Assembly (NCBI RefSeq): GCF_013155465.1
Contig: NZ_JABJVX010000001.1
Location: 1 to 64,000, forward strand
DNA: 64,000 nucleotides
Reading direction: 5' to 3'
Origin: Alterinioella nitratireducens
Lineage (GTDB): Bacteria > Pseudomonadota > Alphaproteobacteria > Rhodobacterales > Rhodobacteraceae
Shown: positions 1 to 7,360 of the stretch, piece by piece
How positions within the stretch are numbered: the stretch's first letter is position 1
How the letters are laid out: each line of letters opens with the position of its first letter
Notes under the pieces: model-generated
The model's input: only the letters and a program-made list of their open reading frames with translations
What the model was told of the DNA's origin: nothing
Database searches by the model: none
Position numbers and translations under genes: made by a program

Positions 1-90
1 GCGACAATCGCCGCCCTGTAACTGCGGCCGAGCCAAGGCCGAAGAGCAAAGTTACACCATTTCCCGGGACACTATCGTGACAGGTCCAGG
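1..90. mobile_element. Probable terminal segment of an insertion sequence interrupting pglX
   Basis: On the minus strand the pglX reading frame (start at 220) stays family-like for about 41-44 codons and then changes abruptly near position 90 into sequence that no longer resembles a methyltransferase. The sequence at the break reads CATTTCCCGGGACACTATCG on the plus strand, preceded by AAAGTTACAC; this style of end resembles IS256-type elements found in this bacterial group, from memory. No transposase coding sequence or target duplication is visible because the window starts here, so the family assignment is inference. Confidence 0.4.
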
Positions 91-220
91 AGGCCGTGCC
101 GGAAATCGGATCCAGCCCGTAATCGTTCTGGAGTTGACGGGTGAATTCCTCTTCCAGCGTGCGGCGGGCATCGGTGACGAAGCGCTGGAGGCGGTTGCGG
201 GTGGACTGATCAAACGCCAT
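89..220 (-). pseudogene. pglX: Truncated pglX (BREX adenine-specific DNA methyltransferase), N-terminus only
   Basis: Minus-strand frame starting at ATG 220. Its first residues are MAFDQSTRNRLQRFVTDARR, followed by an LEEEFTRQLQNDYGLDP stretch. This is the characteristic start of PglX/BrxX methyltransferases of BREX phage-exclusion systems. The ribosome binding site GAGGAG overlaps the last codons of the upstream brxC fragment, so the two genes keep the original operon junction (stop TAA 225-223, start 220). Family members exceed 1000 residues; here homology stops after about 44 codons, where insertion-sequence-like DNA begins. The catalytic NPPY-type methylase motif and target recognition region are absent, so no functional enzyme can be made from this copy unless the rest lies beyond the insertion. 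Recognition is from memory of the family start. Confidence 0.7.
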
Positions 221-222
221 CC

Positions 223-1196
223 TTACTCCTCACTGCCGAAGCTGAATGAGACTTCGATCTCGTCGTAAAGCGCGAGCTGGGCTTTGATCTCGTTGAGTTT
301 GAGGATGAGGGCATCCAGGTCGGCAGCCGTTGTCATTTTTGTGGGCACAGAAATCGCCTGCTCGAACTTGGCCGGGCCCTTCTTGCCCTTTTCAGCGCGC
401 TCGTCCTCGATCCGCTGGCGGATGCGTTCCTGGCCTTGTCGTTGAATCGAGCGCCGGAGCTCGTCAATCGTGCTGCTGATGTCATAGTCACGGGCAAGCA
501 GCTTGCGCAGGCCCGCAAGGTCGTGGGACGCCGTCAGTTCAAGACCGTCCAGCTGGCCGATGGCGCTGCCGCGCTCTTCCTGGGTCAACTCTCCCCATTC
601 AGGCACGCGTTGAAGCTCTTCCGCACCTTCCTTGATGCGTAGTTTTTGCTGGTCTGAAAGCGAGATCACCGCCTCACGGACGCGGCCTTTGACGTGCGTG
701 AGCAAGGAGCTGAAGTCCGCGCTATGCTTGAAGAAATCCTCGGTCTTGAGGCGCTCGGAGAGTGCCGACAGGTCTTCGCTTAGCTCGTTTCGCAGTTCAC
801 CCGGCACGCCTGTATCCGGGAGCGCTTCGATATCTTGGCGGTGCGACTGAAGTTCGCGCAGGGTTCCATCAAGGCCATTGTCCAACGCACGCTTTACCTC
901 GAGTGCCCATTTGAGATTGTCGGAGAGAGCAGATGTCTCCGCGCCGAGGCGTTGTGGCGCGTCTGACGCGTCGGTGAACATGACGTCCGCGAGCTCCTGG
1001 TTCATCACTCGGACACGGTCGCCGCCAGCAAGCCCCAAACCGCCGAGCTTCTCTCCCAACGAGCCGTAATCGTGTTGGAAGCGTGGGAAATGCTTGACGG
1101 CGGCTTTGCTGATTTCCTGTTCAAGCGGAATGACAATGTCGCCGATCAACTCGGTTATGATCCCGAGGCGTTGGCCCGGCTGATCCGTGGTCTTTC
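223..1196 (-). pseudogene. brxC: C-terminal fragment of BrxC/PglY-type BREX P-loop protein
   Basis: An open minus-strand frame ends at TAA 223-225, just before pglX. Its translated part contains TDASDAPQRLGAETSALSDN, LDNGLDGTLRELQSH, IEALPDTGVPGELR, an RRSIQRQGQERIRQR helix and a terminal LYDEIEVSFSFG. I associate this pattern with the C-terminal region of BrxC/PglY (DUF6079-like) ATPases of BREX loci, and the adjacency to a PglX start supports it strongly. The N-terminal P-loop ATPase part (family length about 1200 residues) is missing. At about 1196 the similarity stops and IS6 transposase sequence starts on the other strand. The frame continues to 1305 only by chance across the transposase remnant. 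It is therefore a broken gene; which BREX type it came from cannot be decided here. Confidence 0.62.
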
Positions 1197-1197
1197 T

Positions 1198-1383
1198 ACA
1201 TGATCCCTGTTCCGGCGCATGCGAAGTTTGCAGAAATTCGCCTCCGTGCACGCCTCGGTTACCAACCACTTCAACCAGGAACGCAGTCTCTCCAGCCGGC
1301 CCCACTTCAAGCTGAACCGAGCCGCCGCTCTCGTCGAGTGGCGCGGCCTTTGCGCTGCAAAAGCGGCAGCGTCACTGTCCTAG
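1198..1383 (+). mobile_element. IS6-family transposase remnant (C-terminus, frameshifted)
   Basis: Plus-strand translation from 1210 to the TAG at 1381-1383 gives FRRMRSLQKFASVHASVTNH, then FNQERSL and HFKLNRAAALVEWRGLCAA. This is the conserved C-terminal end of IS6-family transposases. The preceding bases from 1198 encode MIP in another frame: one extra base near 1207 separates it from FRRM, so a +1 frameshift is present. Everything upstream, including the DDE catalytic core, is missing and is replaced by brxC sequence. No terminal inverted repeat could be recognised downstream. This is debris of the insertion that removed the 5' part of brxC. Confidence 0.8.
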
Positions 1384-1685
1384 CTGAGACTGGTTCGAAT
1401 TCGTCTAGCAGCACCGCCTCTTGCCCCCGCGAAAGCGTTCTCCCCATCCGGCTGCGACCGGATTTTCTTGTAGTTTCCGAAGGCGATAGCGAACAGCGCG
1501 GATGTGTCACTTACGCATGATCGAGCGCCTGGGTGATTGGCAAGCTCGGCGGCGACCCCGTCGGTTTCATGGCCGGTTCTGCCGACCATGCCGACGACCT
1601 CGAGCCCGGCGGCGCGGAAGGCTGCGCTGGGACCGTGACCGACGACGCCGGGCCATGGTTCTTGGCCTTCAGGCCCTATACCACC
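1384..1685. other. Degenerate intergenic region between IS remnant and kdgK
   Basis: No credible complete gene lies here. On the minus strand, in frame directly after the kdgK stop, a stretch between about 1680 and 1540 reads VVGHGPSAAFRAAGLEVVGM and continues with VGRTGHETDGVAAELA. This is reminiscent of the Rossmann start of a Gfo/Idh/MocA-type oxidoreductase, but it lacks a start codon and dissolves before 1500. It may be a gene fragment once cotranscribed with kdgK and then lost. The rest (1384-1500) shows nothing I can recognise. Confidence 0.3.
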
Positions 1686-2597
1686 TCAACCATCCACCCG
1701 CGCCGGATCGACTGGCACCAGGGCGCCGCGTCCCTGCACGACCTGTCCGGCAAGGCGGCAGGCGCGGGCGATGCTGGCCTCCATCGGGCTGTCATCGGCG
1801 ATCCCGGCCAGGATCGCGGCATTGAAACTGTCGCCTGCCGCCGTGGTGTCGATGACGGAGGAGAGCGGCGGCACCGGATACGTGCCCTGCGCGTCGCCTT
1901 GTCTGTAATGCACCGGATCGGACCCGTTCTTGACCACCACGGTTTCGGCCCCTGCAGCGGTGTAGCGGTCGGTCGTGGCCTCAGGGTCGGCATCGTCGAA
2001 CCAGCGGGCCTCGTCCTCGAAGGAGGGCAGGGCGATGTCGCAGACGGCGGCCCCTTGCATGATCGTCTCGGTCATCTCTCCCATGTCGGACCAGAGCCGG
2101 GGGCGGAGGTTGGGATCAAACGCGATGCGCTTGCCCGCCGCGCGCGCGGTCCGCAGGGCATCGAGCAGGGTCTTGCGCGCCTCGGGGGCGAGGATGGCAA
2201 GGGTAATGCCCGAAAAATAGACCAGATCGGCCTCCTCCATCGCACGGGCCAGCGCCGCCGCGTCATCGGCCAGCAGCCGCGCGGCGGAGTGGTCGCGCCA
2301 ATAGGAGAAACTTCGCTCGCCATCGGTCAGCGTGATCAGGTAGAGGCCGACGGTTCGGTCAGGGACAGTGCGGATATGATCGGTGCCGATCCCGCAGCCC
2401 GCGACGGCCTCGCGCAGTTGCCGCGAAATGGCATCCGTCCCGATCGCGGTCTGGAACGAGACCGCCATATCCGCGCGTAGCCGGGCCAGATACCAGGCGG
2501 TGTTGAACGTATCGCCCGCAAAGCCCAGGCGGTAATTGCCCGGAGCCTCTGCCGGGGCAAGCTCGGCCATGCATTCGCCAATCGCCAGAACGCGCAT
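1686..2597 (-). CDS. kdgK: 2-keto-3-deoxygluconate kinase (PfkB family)
   Basis: 303 residues, normal for the family. It phosphorylates 2-keto-3-deoxygluconate to KDPG in the cytoplasm, feeding the Entner-Doudoroff branch used for uronates and other acid sugars. The N-terminus MRVLAIGECMAELAP and the substrate-loop GFAGDTFNTAWYLARL fit KdgK rather than ribokinase. The C-terminal PfkB signature DTTAAGDSFNAAILAG carries the catalytic Asp and the anion-hole GAGD-like turn. The ATG at 2597 is the only sensible start. An SDR fragment lies directly upstream in the same orientation, as in uronate/sugar-acid gene sets. The downstream neighbour is degraded DNA, so the gene probably lost part of its operon. 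Substrate assignment rests on family resemblance; another sugar-acid kinase activity is possible. Confidence 0.85.
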   Translation of the reverse strand: MRVLAIGECMAELAPAEAPGNYRLGFAGDTFNTAWYLARLRADMAVSFQTAIGTDAISRQLREAVAGCGIGTDHIRTVPDRTVGLYLITLTDGERSFSYWRDHSAARLLADDAAALARAMEEADLVYFSGITLAILAPEARKTLLDALRTARAAGKRIAFDPNLRPRLWSDMGEMTETIMQGAAVCDIALPSFEDEARWFDDADPEATTDRYTAAGAETVVVKNGSDPVHYRQGDAQGTYPVPPLSSVIDTTAAGDSFNAAILAGIADDSPMEASIARACRLAGQVVQGRGALVPVDPARVDG

Positions 2598-2633
2598 CTC
2601 GACATGCCTTCCGTTAGTTTCAGGGTCCGGGTT

Positions 2634-2906
2634 TCACGAAAACAGCATTCCGCCATTGATGTCGATATTGGCCCCGGTGATGAAGGCGGAATCGTCACAG
2701 GCCAGGAACAGGACCAGGTTGGCGGCATCCTCGGGCACGCCCTGGCGTTTGACCGGGGCGGCGGCCTCGAAGCCCTTGCGGGCCGCGTCGGGCGTGGACC
2801 CCCGCGCGCTCTGGACGCAACCCATCGCGCAGACCCCCGATACCGGAGGCGGCGGGGCAGATATCGAGAGCTTTCGTGGCACGGTCCAGGTGCAGCTTGG
2901 CAGCAA
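2634..2906 (-). pseudogene. Truncated short-chain dehydrogenase (SDR) C-terminus
   Basis: The end of the frame is a textbook SDR C-terminus: [34 protein letters not shown], then [12 protein letters not shown] before the TGA at 2636-2634. The preceding residues ([16 protein letters not shown]) fit the loop after the conserved PG motif, but no YxxxK active site and no TGxxxGxG cofactor site can be found upstream in any frame. Sequence between about 2906 and 3030 looks scrambled, with only hints of an ATKAL-type stretch in a neighbouring frame. About two thirds of the gene is therefore missing or corrupted. It sits 36 bases before kdgK on the same strand, suggesting an old sugar-acid dehydrogenase-kinase pair. 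Confidence 0.65.
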
Positions 2907-3115
2907 TGACGATGTCGCCTTCGGAGGCAGTAACCGCAGCCGCGCCCATCTGGGCCTCTGCCCGCGCGGGGCGTCCCTCTATCTGGACGATGACCCGGTC
3001 GTTCTGGAGGGCGACTTGCACGTCTGACCGCCCTTACGCCACCTGCTGGCCCGGAACCCGCCGCGGGCGTTTGACGTTCAGTCAGTGGACCGGGACGGCG
3101 GAAGGATCATGAGCC
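2907..3115. other. Scrambled spacer upstream of the ku remnant
   Basis: Both strands are open in places but neither gives a recognisable protein. On the plus strand a frame ending at 3027 and on the minus strand a frame starting at 3021 overlap completely; I accept neither. A GGAAGGA ribosome binding site near 3101-3107 serves the small ku-derived frame that follows. Confidence 0.4.
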
Positions 3116-3325
3116 ATGGCATTGAGGGCGATCTGGAAAGGGCAGTTCAGGCTGTCGCTGGTCTCGATCCCGGTTGGACGCGACGATATCACGAAAGGCG
3201 ATGACTCCGACGACGCCGAATACATCCTGCCGGGGACCGACGAGGAAGACCGCCCAGAGGGCGAGAATGTCATCGACCTGATGGATGCGCCGAAGAAAAG
3301 CCCCAAGCAGAGCAAGGGCAGGTAG
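3116..3325 (+). pseudogene. ku: Internally deleted Ku (NHEJ end-binding protein) remnant, 69 codons
   Basis: The frame starts MALRAIWKGQFRLSLVSIPV, the standard N-terminus of bacterial Ku. It then jumps to GRDDITKGDD..AEYILPGTDEED, which matches the stretch around residues 55-85 of Ku (R-D-x-I-x-KG followed by Y-V-L-x-x-DEE). It ends with ENVIDLMDAPKKSPKQSKGR, the usual basic C-terminal tail (VIDLMxALKKS). Bacterial Ku is about 270 residues, so two in-frame deletions have removed the beta-barrel ring and dimer surfaces. Two Leu-to-Pro changes in the tail (DAPKKSP) also argue for loss of constraint. The frame stays open and has a ribosome binding site, so a mini-protein could be made, but it cannot encircle DNA. 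It lies 11 bases upstream of ligD, the normal Ku partner. Another ku could exist elsewhere in the genome. Confidence 0.72.
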
Positions 3326-3336
3326 AAGAAAGCCTC

Positions 3337-5787
3337 ATGAGATCGCTGGACGCATATGAGAAGAAGCGCGATTTCGACGTGACGCCCGAGCCGCGCGCGG
3401 AGCTGGTCGAGGCGGGCGGCGACCGGCTGTCCTTCGTAGTTCAGAAACACGACGCCAGCCGCCTGCACTACGATTTCCGGCTGGAATGGAACGGCGTGCT
3501 GCTGTCCTGGGCGGTGACCAAGGGCCCCTCCGACGACCCGTCCGAAAAGCGCCTCTCGGTCCGCACCGAGGATCACCCCGTTTCCTATGGCGGGTTCGAG
3601 GGCACCATCCCGGAGGAGGAATATGGCGGCGGCACCGTGATGCTGTGGGATAGCGGCTGGTGGGAGCCTCTGCACGATCCCGGGGAGGGGCTCAAGAAAG
3701 GCAAGCTGCATTTCCGCCTGCACGGCGCGCGGATGAAGGGCGGTTGGGCGCTGGTGCGGATGAAGACCGACGGCGACAAGCGCGAGAACTGGCTCTTGAT
3801 CAAGGAACGCGACGACTTCGCGGGGCGCAGCGCCGATGCGCTGACCAACAAGCACCGCACCAGCGTCACCACCGGGCGCGGGATGCGGGCGATCGCCCAC
3901 GATCACGCGATCCACAACCCCGCCGATCACGACAAGAAACGCCCGAGGTTTCGCAAGGTCCAGCTTGCCACGCTCAAGGATGCCCCGCCCGAGGGCGCGG
4001 ACTGGCAGCATGAGGCCAAATTCGACGGCTACCGCTGTGTCATCGCGGTCGGCAAGGGCGGTGTGCGGCTCTATTCGCGCAACGGCAAGGACTGGTCGGA
4101 CCGCTTCGGCGCGCTCTGCGACGCGGTGGCGGCGCTGGACTGCGGATCGGCGCTGATCGACGGCGAGGTGATCGCGGGCGGCGGGGGCGGCGATTTCTCG
4201 ACCCTGCAAAAGGCGCTGAAATCGGGCGATCCGCTGACCTTCTACGCCTTCGACTGCCTTGTGCGGGACGGCGACGACCTGACCGGAAAGCCGCTTTCAG
4301 ACCGGCGTGCGGCGCTGGAAGACCTGTTCGAGGGCTTGGCCCCACGCGGCCCCCTGCGCCTCAGCCCGGTGATCGAGGGCGAGGGCCGCGCCGCGCTCAA
4401 GGCGATGTGCGAGGCGGGCGGCGAGGGGATCGTCTCGAAGCGTCTCGACGCGCCCTATCGCGGCGGGCGGGGGCGCGCCTGGATCAAGTCGAAATGCGTC
4501 CGCCGGGCCGAGTTCGTGGTCGCGGGCTGGTCGCCCTCGGACAAGGCGGGCCGTCCGTTTTCCTCCTTGATTCTGGGCAGTTATGAGGGCGGCGACCTGA
4601 TCTATCGCGGTCGGGTCGGCGCCGGATTCGACGAGGAGGATCTGGAGAGCCTGCACGCCGCGCTGAAGCCGCTGGCGCGCAAGACCGCGCCCTTTGACGG
4701 CGAGTTGCCTGCCGAGGCAAAGGGTGCAAAATGGGTGACGCCCAAGCTGGTCGTCGAGGCCGAATATACCGAATTTACCAGCGAAGGCCGGATCCGCCAC
4801 GGCGTCTACCAGGGCCTGCGCGAGGACAAGGAGGCCGAAGAGGTGAGTGCAAAGGCGGAAGCCGAGACAGAGACGCGCGAGGAAGATGGCGGCGCGCGCG
4901 AGATCGGCGGCGTCCGCGTCTCCAGCACGGGCCGCGAGGTCTACCCGGAGGCGGGCCTGACAAAGGGCGACGTGGCAGACTACTATGCGAAACTGGCCGA
5001 CCGGATGCTGGTCCATGCGGGCGACCGGCCCTTGTCGCTGCTGCGCTGCCCTGACGGCATCTCGGGCGAGTGCTTTTTCCAGAAACATGCCGGCAAGGGC
5101 TTCCCGGACGGAGTCAAATCCATGCCGATCGAGGAAAAGGACGGCGAGACCGAGGATTACATCTATGTCTCGACGAAGGAGGGGCTGATCGGCGCGGCGC
5201 AAATGGGCACACTGGAGTTTCACATCTGGGGGGCCGCGCGCGACAGGATAGAGCGGCCCGACCGCATGGTCTTCGATCTCGATCCCGATGAGGGGTTGGA
5301 TTTTGCCGATGTGAAATCCGCCGCGCAGGAGGTGCGCGAGGGGCTTGTGGCCTGCGGACTGAACTGCGTGCCGATGGTGACTGGCGGCAAGGGCGTGCAT
5401 GTCATCGTGCCGCTGCGGCGCATCTCGGGTTGGGACACGGTCAAGTATTTCGCCCGCACGCTGGCCCGGATCCTCGCCGACCGCGCGCCCGACAGATACA
5501 CCGCGACGATGTCGAAATCGAAACGCGAGGGGCGCGTCTTCATCGACTGGCTGCGCAATGAACGCGGGGCAACGGCCATCGCGCCCTATTCGCTGCGCGC
5601 CCGCCCCGGTGCCGCCATCGCGGTGCCGCTGAGATGGGAGGAACTGGACGCGCTGGACCGGCCCGACGGCTTCCATATCGGTGACATTGCCGACCGCCTC
5701 ACGCGGGCCTGCCCGTTGGAGGGCACAACCCCGCGCGGCATCGGCAAGCAGGCGGTCGCGGCGCTTGAAGACTGGTCGGCCAGTTGA
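3337..5787 (+). CDS. ligD: ATP-dependent DNA ligase D (PE-ligase-polymerase)
   Basis: 816 residues, a full three-domain LigD for non-homologous end joining. Residues about 30-175 form the 3'-phosphoesterase domain (QKHDASRLHYDFRLE with His38/Asp39, His44 and Asp46; then DHPVSYGGFEGTIP). Residues about 205-500 form the ATP ligase: motif I EAKFDGYR with the adenylated Lys228, IDGEVI, EGIVSKR and the WIKSK motif before the OB fold. Residues about 525-810 form the archaeo-eukaryotic primase-type polymerase, with the metal-binding MVFDLDPDEG near residue 645. The linker rich in Glu (near 500-520) separates ligase and polymerase. No frameshift is seen. Start ATG 3337 follows the ku remnant by 11 bases, so both were one operon. 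With the neighbouring Ku destroyed, end joining would need a Ku elsewhere, or LigD now acts alone. Confidence 0.95.
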   Translation: MRSLDAYEKKRDFDVTPEPRAELVEAGGDRLSFVVQKHDASRLHYDFRLEWNGVLLSWAVTKGPSDDPSEKRLSVRTEDHPVSYGGFEGTIPEEEYGGGTVMLWDSGWWEPLHDPGEGLKKGKLHFRLHGARMKGGWALVRMKTDGDKRENWLLIKERDDFAGRSADALTNKHRTSVTTGRGMRAIAHDHAIHNPADHDKKRPRFRKVQLATLKDAPPEGADWQHEAKFDGYRCVIAVGKGGVRLYSRNGKDWSDRFGALCDAVAALDCGSALIDGEVIAGGGGGDFSTLQKALKSGDPLTFYAFDCLVRDGDDLTGKPLSDRRAALEDLFEGLAPRGPLRLSPVIEGEGRAALKAMCEAGGEGIVSKRLDAPYRGGRGRAWIKSKCVRRAEFVVAGWSPSDKAGRPFSSLILGSYEGGDLIYRGRVGAGFDEEDLESLHAALKPLARKTAPFDGELPAEAKGAKWVTPKLVVEAEYTEFTSEGRIRHGVYQGLREDKEAEEVSAKAEAETETREEDGGAREIGGVRVSSTGREVYPEAGLTKGDVADYYAKLADRMLVHAGDRPLSLLRCPDGISGECFFQKHAGKGFPDGVKSMPIEEKDGETEDYIYVSTKEGLIGAAQMGTLEFHIWGAARDRIERPDRMVFDLDPDEGLDFADVKSAAQEVREGLVACGLNCVPMVTGGKGVHVIVPLRRISGWDTVKYFARTLARILADRAPDRYTATMSKSKREGRVFIDWLRNERGATAIAPYSLRARPGAAIAVPLRWEELDALDRPDGFHIGDIADRLTRACPLEGTTPRGIGKQAVAALEDWSAS

Positions 5788-5874
5788 CATGGGCGTGATC
5801 GGCTATTGGCAAGCCGCATGGTTTGGCCCCATCTAACCGGTAACGCAAGTGCAAGATATCGAAGGGGACATGCC

Positions 5875-6321
5875 ATGACGTATCAGAAAACCGAAAAGGC
5901 CATCGCGTCGCTGACGCCCGAGCAATACCGCGTCACGCAACAAAACGGGACCGAGCGGCCCGGCACCGGGGAATACCTCGATAATCACGCGCCGGGGATC
6001 TATGTCGACATCGTCTCGGGCGAGCCTCTGTTCGCGTCCTCGGCCAAGTTCGACTCCGGCTGCGGCTGGCCGTCCTTCACGAAGCCGATCGAGCCCGCCC
6101 ATGTCAACGAATTGCGCGACGACAGCCACGGCATGACCCGCACCGAAGTGCGCAGCGCCCATGGCGACAGCCATCTGGGCCATGTCTTTCCCGACGGCCC
6201 GCGCGAGACCGGCGGGCTGCGCTATTGCATCAATTCCGCCAGCCTGCGCTTCATCCATCGAGACGAGATGGCGGCCGAAGGCTATGGCGATTACCTGACC
6301 CAAGTGGAGGACATATCATGA
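5875..6321 (+). CDS. msrB: Peptide-methionine (R)-S-oxide reductase MsrB
   Basis: 148 residues. It reduces the R-epimer of methionine sulfoxide in proteins using a catalytic Cys in [11 protein letters not shown] (Cys118). A possible resolving Cys63 lies in SGCGWPSF. The metal-site CxxC pairs found in many MsrB proteins are missing: the positions read [11 protein letters not shown] and [10 protein letters not shown], so this is the zinc-free type. ATG 5875 is preferred over an upstream in-frame ATG (5806) because GAAGGGG stands 8 bases before it and because the protein then starts at the usual place. The stop overlaps the msrA start as ATGA, so the two are translationally coupled. It is the first gene of a protein-repair operon. 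Confidence 0.95.
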   Translation: MTYQKTEKAIASLTPEQYRVTQQNGTERPGTGEYLDNHAPGIYVDIVSGEPLFASSAKFDSGCGWPSFTKPIEPAHVNELRDDSHGMTRTEVRSAHGDSHLGHVFPDGPRETGGLRYCINSASLRFIHRDEMAAEGYGDYLTQVEDIS

Positions 6322-6824
6322 GTGACCGCGCTGTTCTGGCCGGGGGCTGTTTCTGGGGCATGCAGGACCTGATCCGCAAGCTCGACGGGGTCGAGGCGAC
6401 GCGTGTCGGCTATACCGGCGGCGACGTGCCCAATGCGACCTATGGCAACCACGGCGACCATGCCGAGGGGATCGAGATCATCTACGACCCCGCGCGCATC
6501 AGCTATCGCCAGATCCTGGAATTCTTCTTCCAGATCCATGACCCGACCACGCGTGACCGCCAGGGCAATGATCGCGGGCGCAGCTACCGCTCGGCGATCT
6601 ATTATACCGACGAGGAGCAGAAACAGGTCGCGCTGGACACCATCGCCGATGTCGAGGCCTCGGGGCACTGGCCCGGCAAGGTGGTGACCGAAGTCGAGCC
6701 CGTCGGCGATTTCTGGGAGGCCGAGCCGATGCACCAGGATTACCTGGAACGGGTGCCGAACGGCTATACCTGCCACTATCCGCGCCCCGACTGGGTGCTG
6801 CCCCGGCGCGACGCGGCGGAGTAG
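6318..6824 (+). CDS. msrA: Peptide-methionine (S)-S-oxide reductase MsrA
   Basis: 168 residues, usual length for a compact MsrA. It reduces the S-epimer of methionine sulfoxide, complementing MsrB. The active-site motif GGCFWG is at residues 9-14 (catalytic Cys11). The family landmarks [54 protein letters not shown] and [13 protein letters not shown] are all present. The long in-frame extension upstream to 6225 lies inside msrB and is rejected; ATG 6318 overlaps the msrB stop. The C-terminus is short and has a Cys in YTCHYPRP that may act in resolving the sulfenic acid. Followed after 20 bases by a divergent paralogue. Confidence 0.95.
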   Translation: MSDRAVLAGGCFWGMQDLIRKLDGVEATRVGYTGGDVPNATYGNHGDHAEGIEIIYDPARISYRQILEFFFQIHDPTTRDRQGNDRGRSYRSAIYYTDEEQKQVALDTIADVEASGHWPGKVVTEVEPVGDFWEAEPMHQDYLERVPNGYTCHYPRPDWVLPRRDAAE

Positions 6825-6844
6825 CGGGGCAGGCGTTGCCCTTG

Positions 6845-7360
6845 ATGGATACAGAAACCCCGCCGCCGGCCATCGGGTTCGGCGGCGGCTGTCATTGGTG
6901 CACCGAGGCGGTCTTTGCAGCGCTTCGCGGTGTCACCGAACTGCGGCAGGGCTTCATCCGATCCGACCCGCCCGACGATGCGCCGTCCGAGGCGGTCTTG
7001 ATGCGCTACGACCCCGACGCGATCCCGCTCGACGTGCTGGTCGAGATCCATCTGCGCACCCATTCCAGCGCCTCCAACCACAAGATGCGCGGCAAATACC
7101 GCAGCGCGGTCTACACCTTCTCCGCCGATCAGGCCCGCGCCGTGCGGGGTATCCTCGCCCGTATCAGCACGCGGGAGGAACAAGCTTACGTCACCCGCGT
7201 TCTTCCTTTCAGGGGCTTCGACGCGTCCGATCCGCGCTATCACGCCTACGCCGCGCGCAACGCGGGCAACGCGTTCTGCACCCGCTATATCGACCCCAAG
7301 CTGGCGCGGCTGCGCGCCGAATACGCGGGGTTTGTGAAAGAGGAGGAGGGGACGCGATGA
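6845..7360 (+). CDS. Divergent MsrA-like protein with GGCHWC active site
   Basis: 171 residues. It keeps the overall MsrA plan (GGCHWC near residues 14-19 in place of GGCFWG, a YDPDAIPLDVLVEIHLRTHS strand-helix and MRGKYRSAVYTF), but it is far from the canonical neighbour. It lacks the usual GYTGG and NHGDHAE stretches; the corresponding part is FIRSDPPDDAPSEAVLMRYD. The motif holds two cysteines, Cys16 and Cys19, which could form a CxxC redox pair. ATG 6845 is chosen because GGGGCAGG is well placed; an in-frame TTG at 6836 is the alternative. The stop overlaps the start of the flavoprotein gene (ATGA), linking it to a potential electron donor. Probably a methionine sulfoxide or related sulfoxide reductase; substrate unknown. 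Confidence 0.75.
   Translation: MDTETPPPAIGFGGGCHWCTEAVFAALRGVTELRQGFIRSDPPDDAPSEAVLMRYDPDAIPLDVLVEIHLRTHSSASNHKMRGKYRSAVYTFSADQARAVRGILARISTREEQAYVTRVLPFRGFDASDPRYHAYAARNAGNAFCTRYIDPKLARLRAEYAGFVKEEEGTR

Noticed and set aside
1030-1203. Plus-strand frame ending in ADQLGYDPEALARLIRGLST
   Set aside because: It reads protein-like but lies entirely opposite the brxC fragment, whose minus-strand frame matches family landmarks in register and ends at the pglX junction.
1533-2480. 315-codon plus-strand frame
   Set aside because: It is the antisense shadow of kdgK, which carries clear PfkB motifs on the minus strand.
2536-3027. Plus-strand frame across the SDR fragment
   Set aside because: No recognisable motif; composition is explained by the opposite-strand SDR remnant and scrambled spacer.
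4297-5790. 497-codon minus-strand frame
   Set aside because: Shadow of ligD; Arg/Gln/His-rich composition is typical of antisense GC-rich frames.
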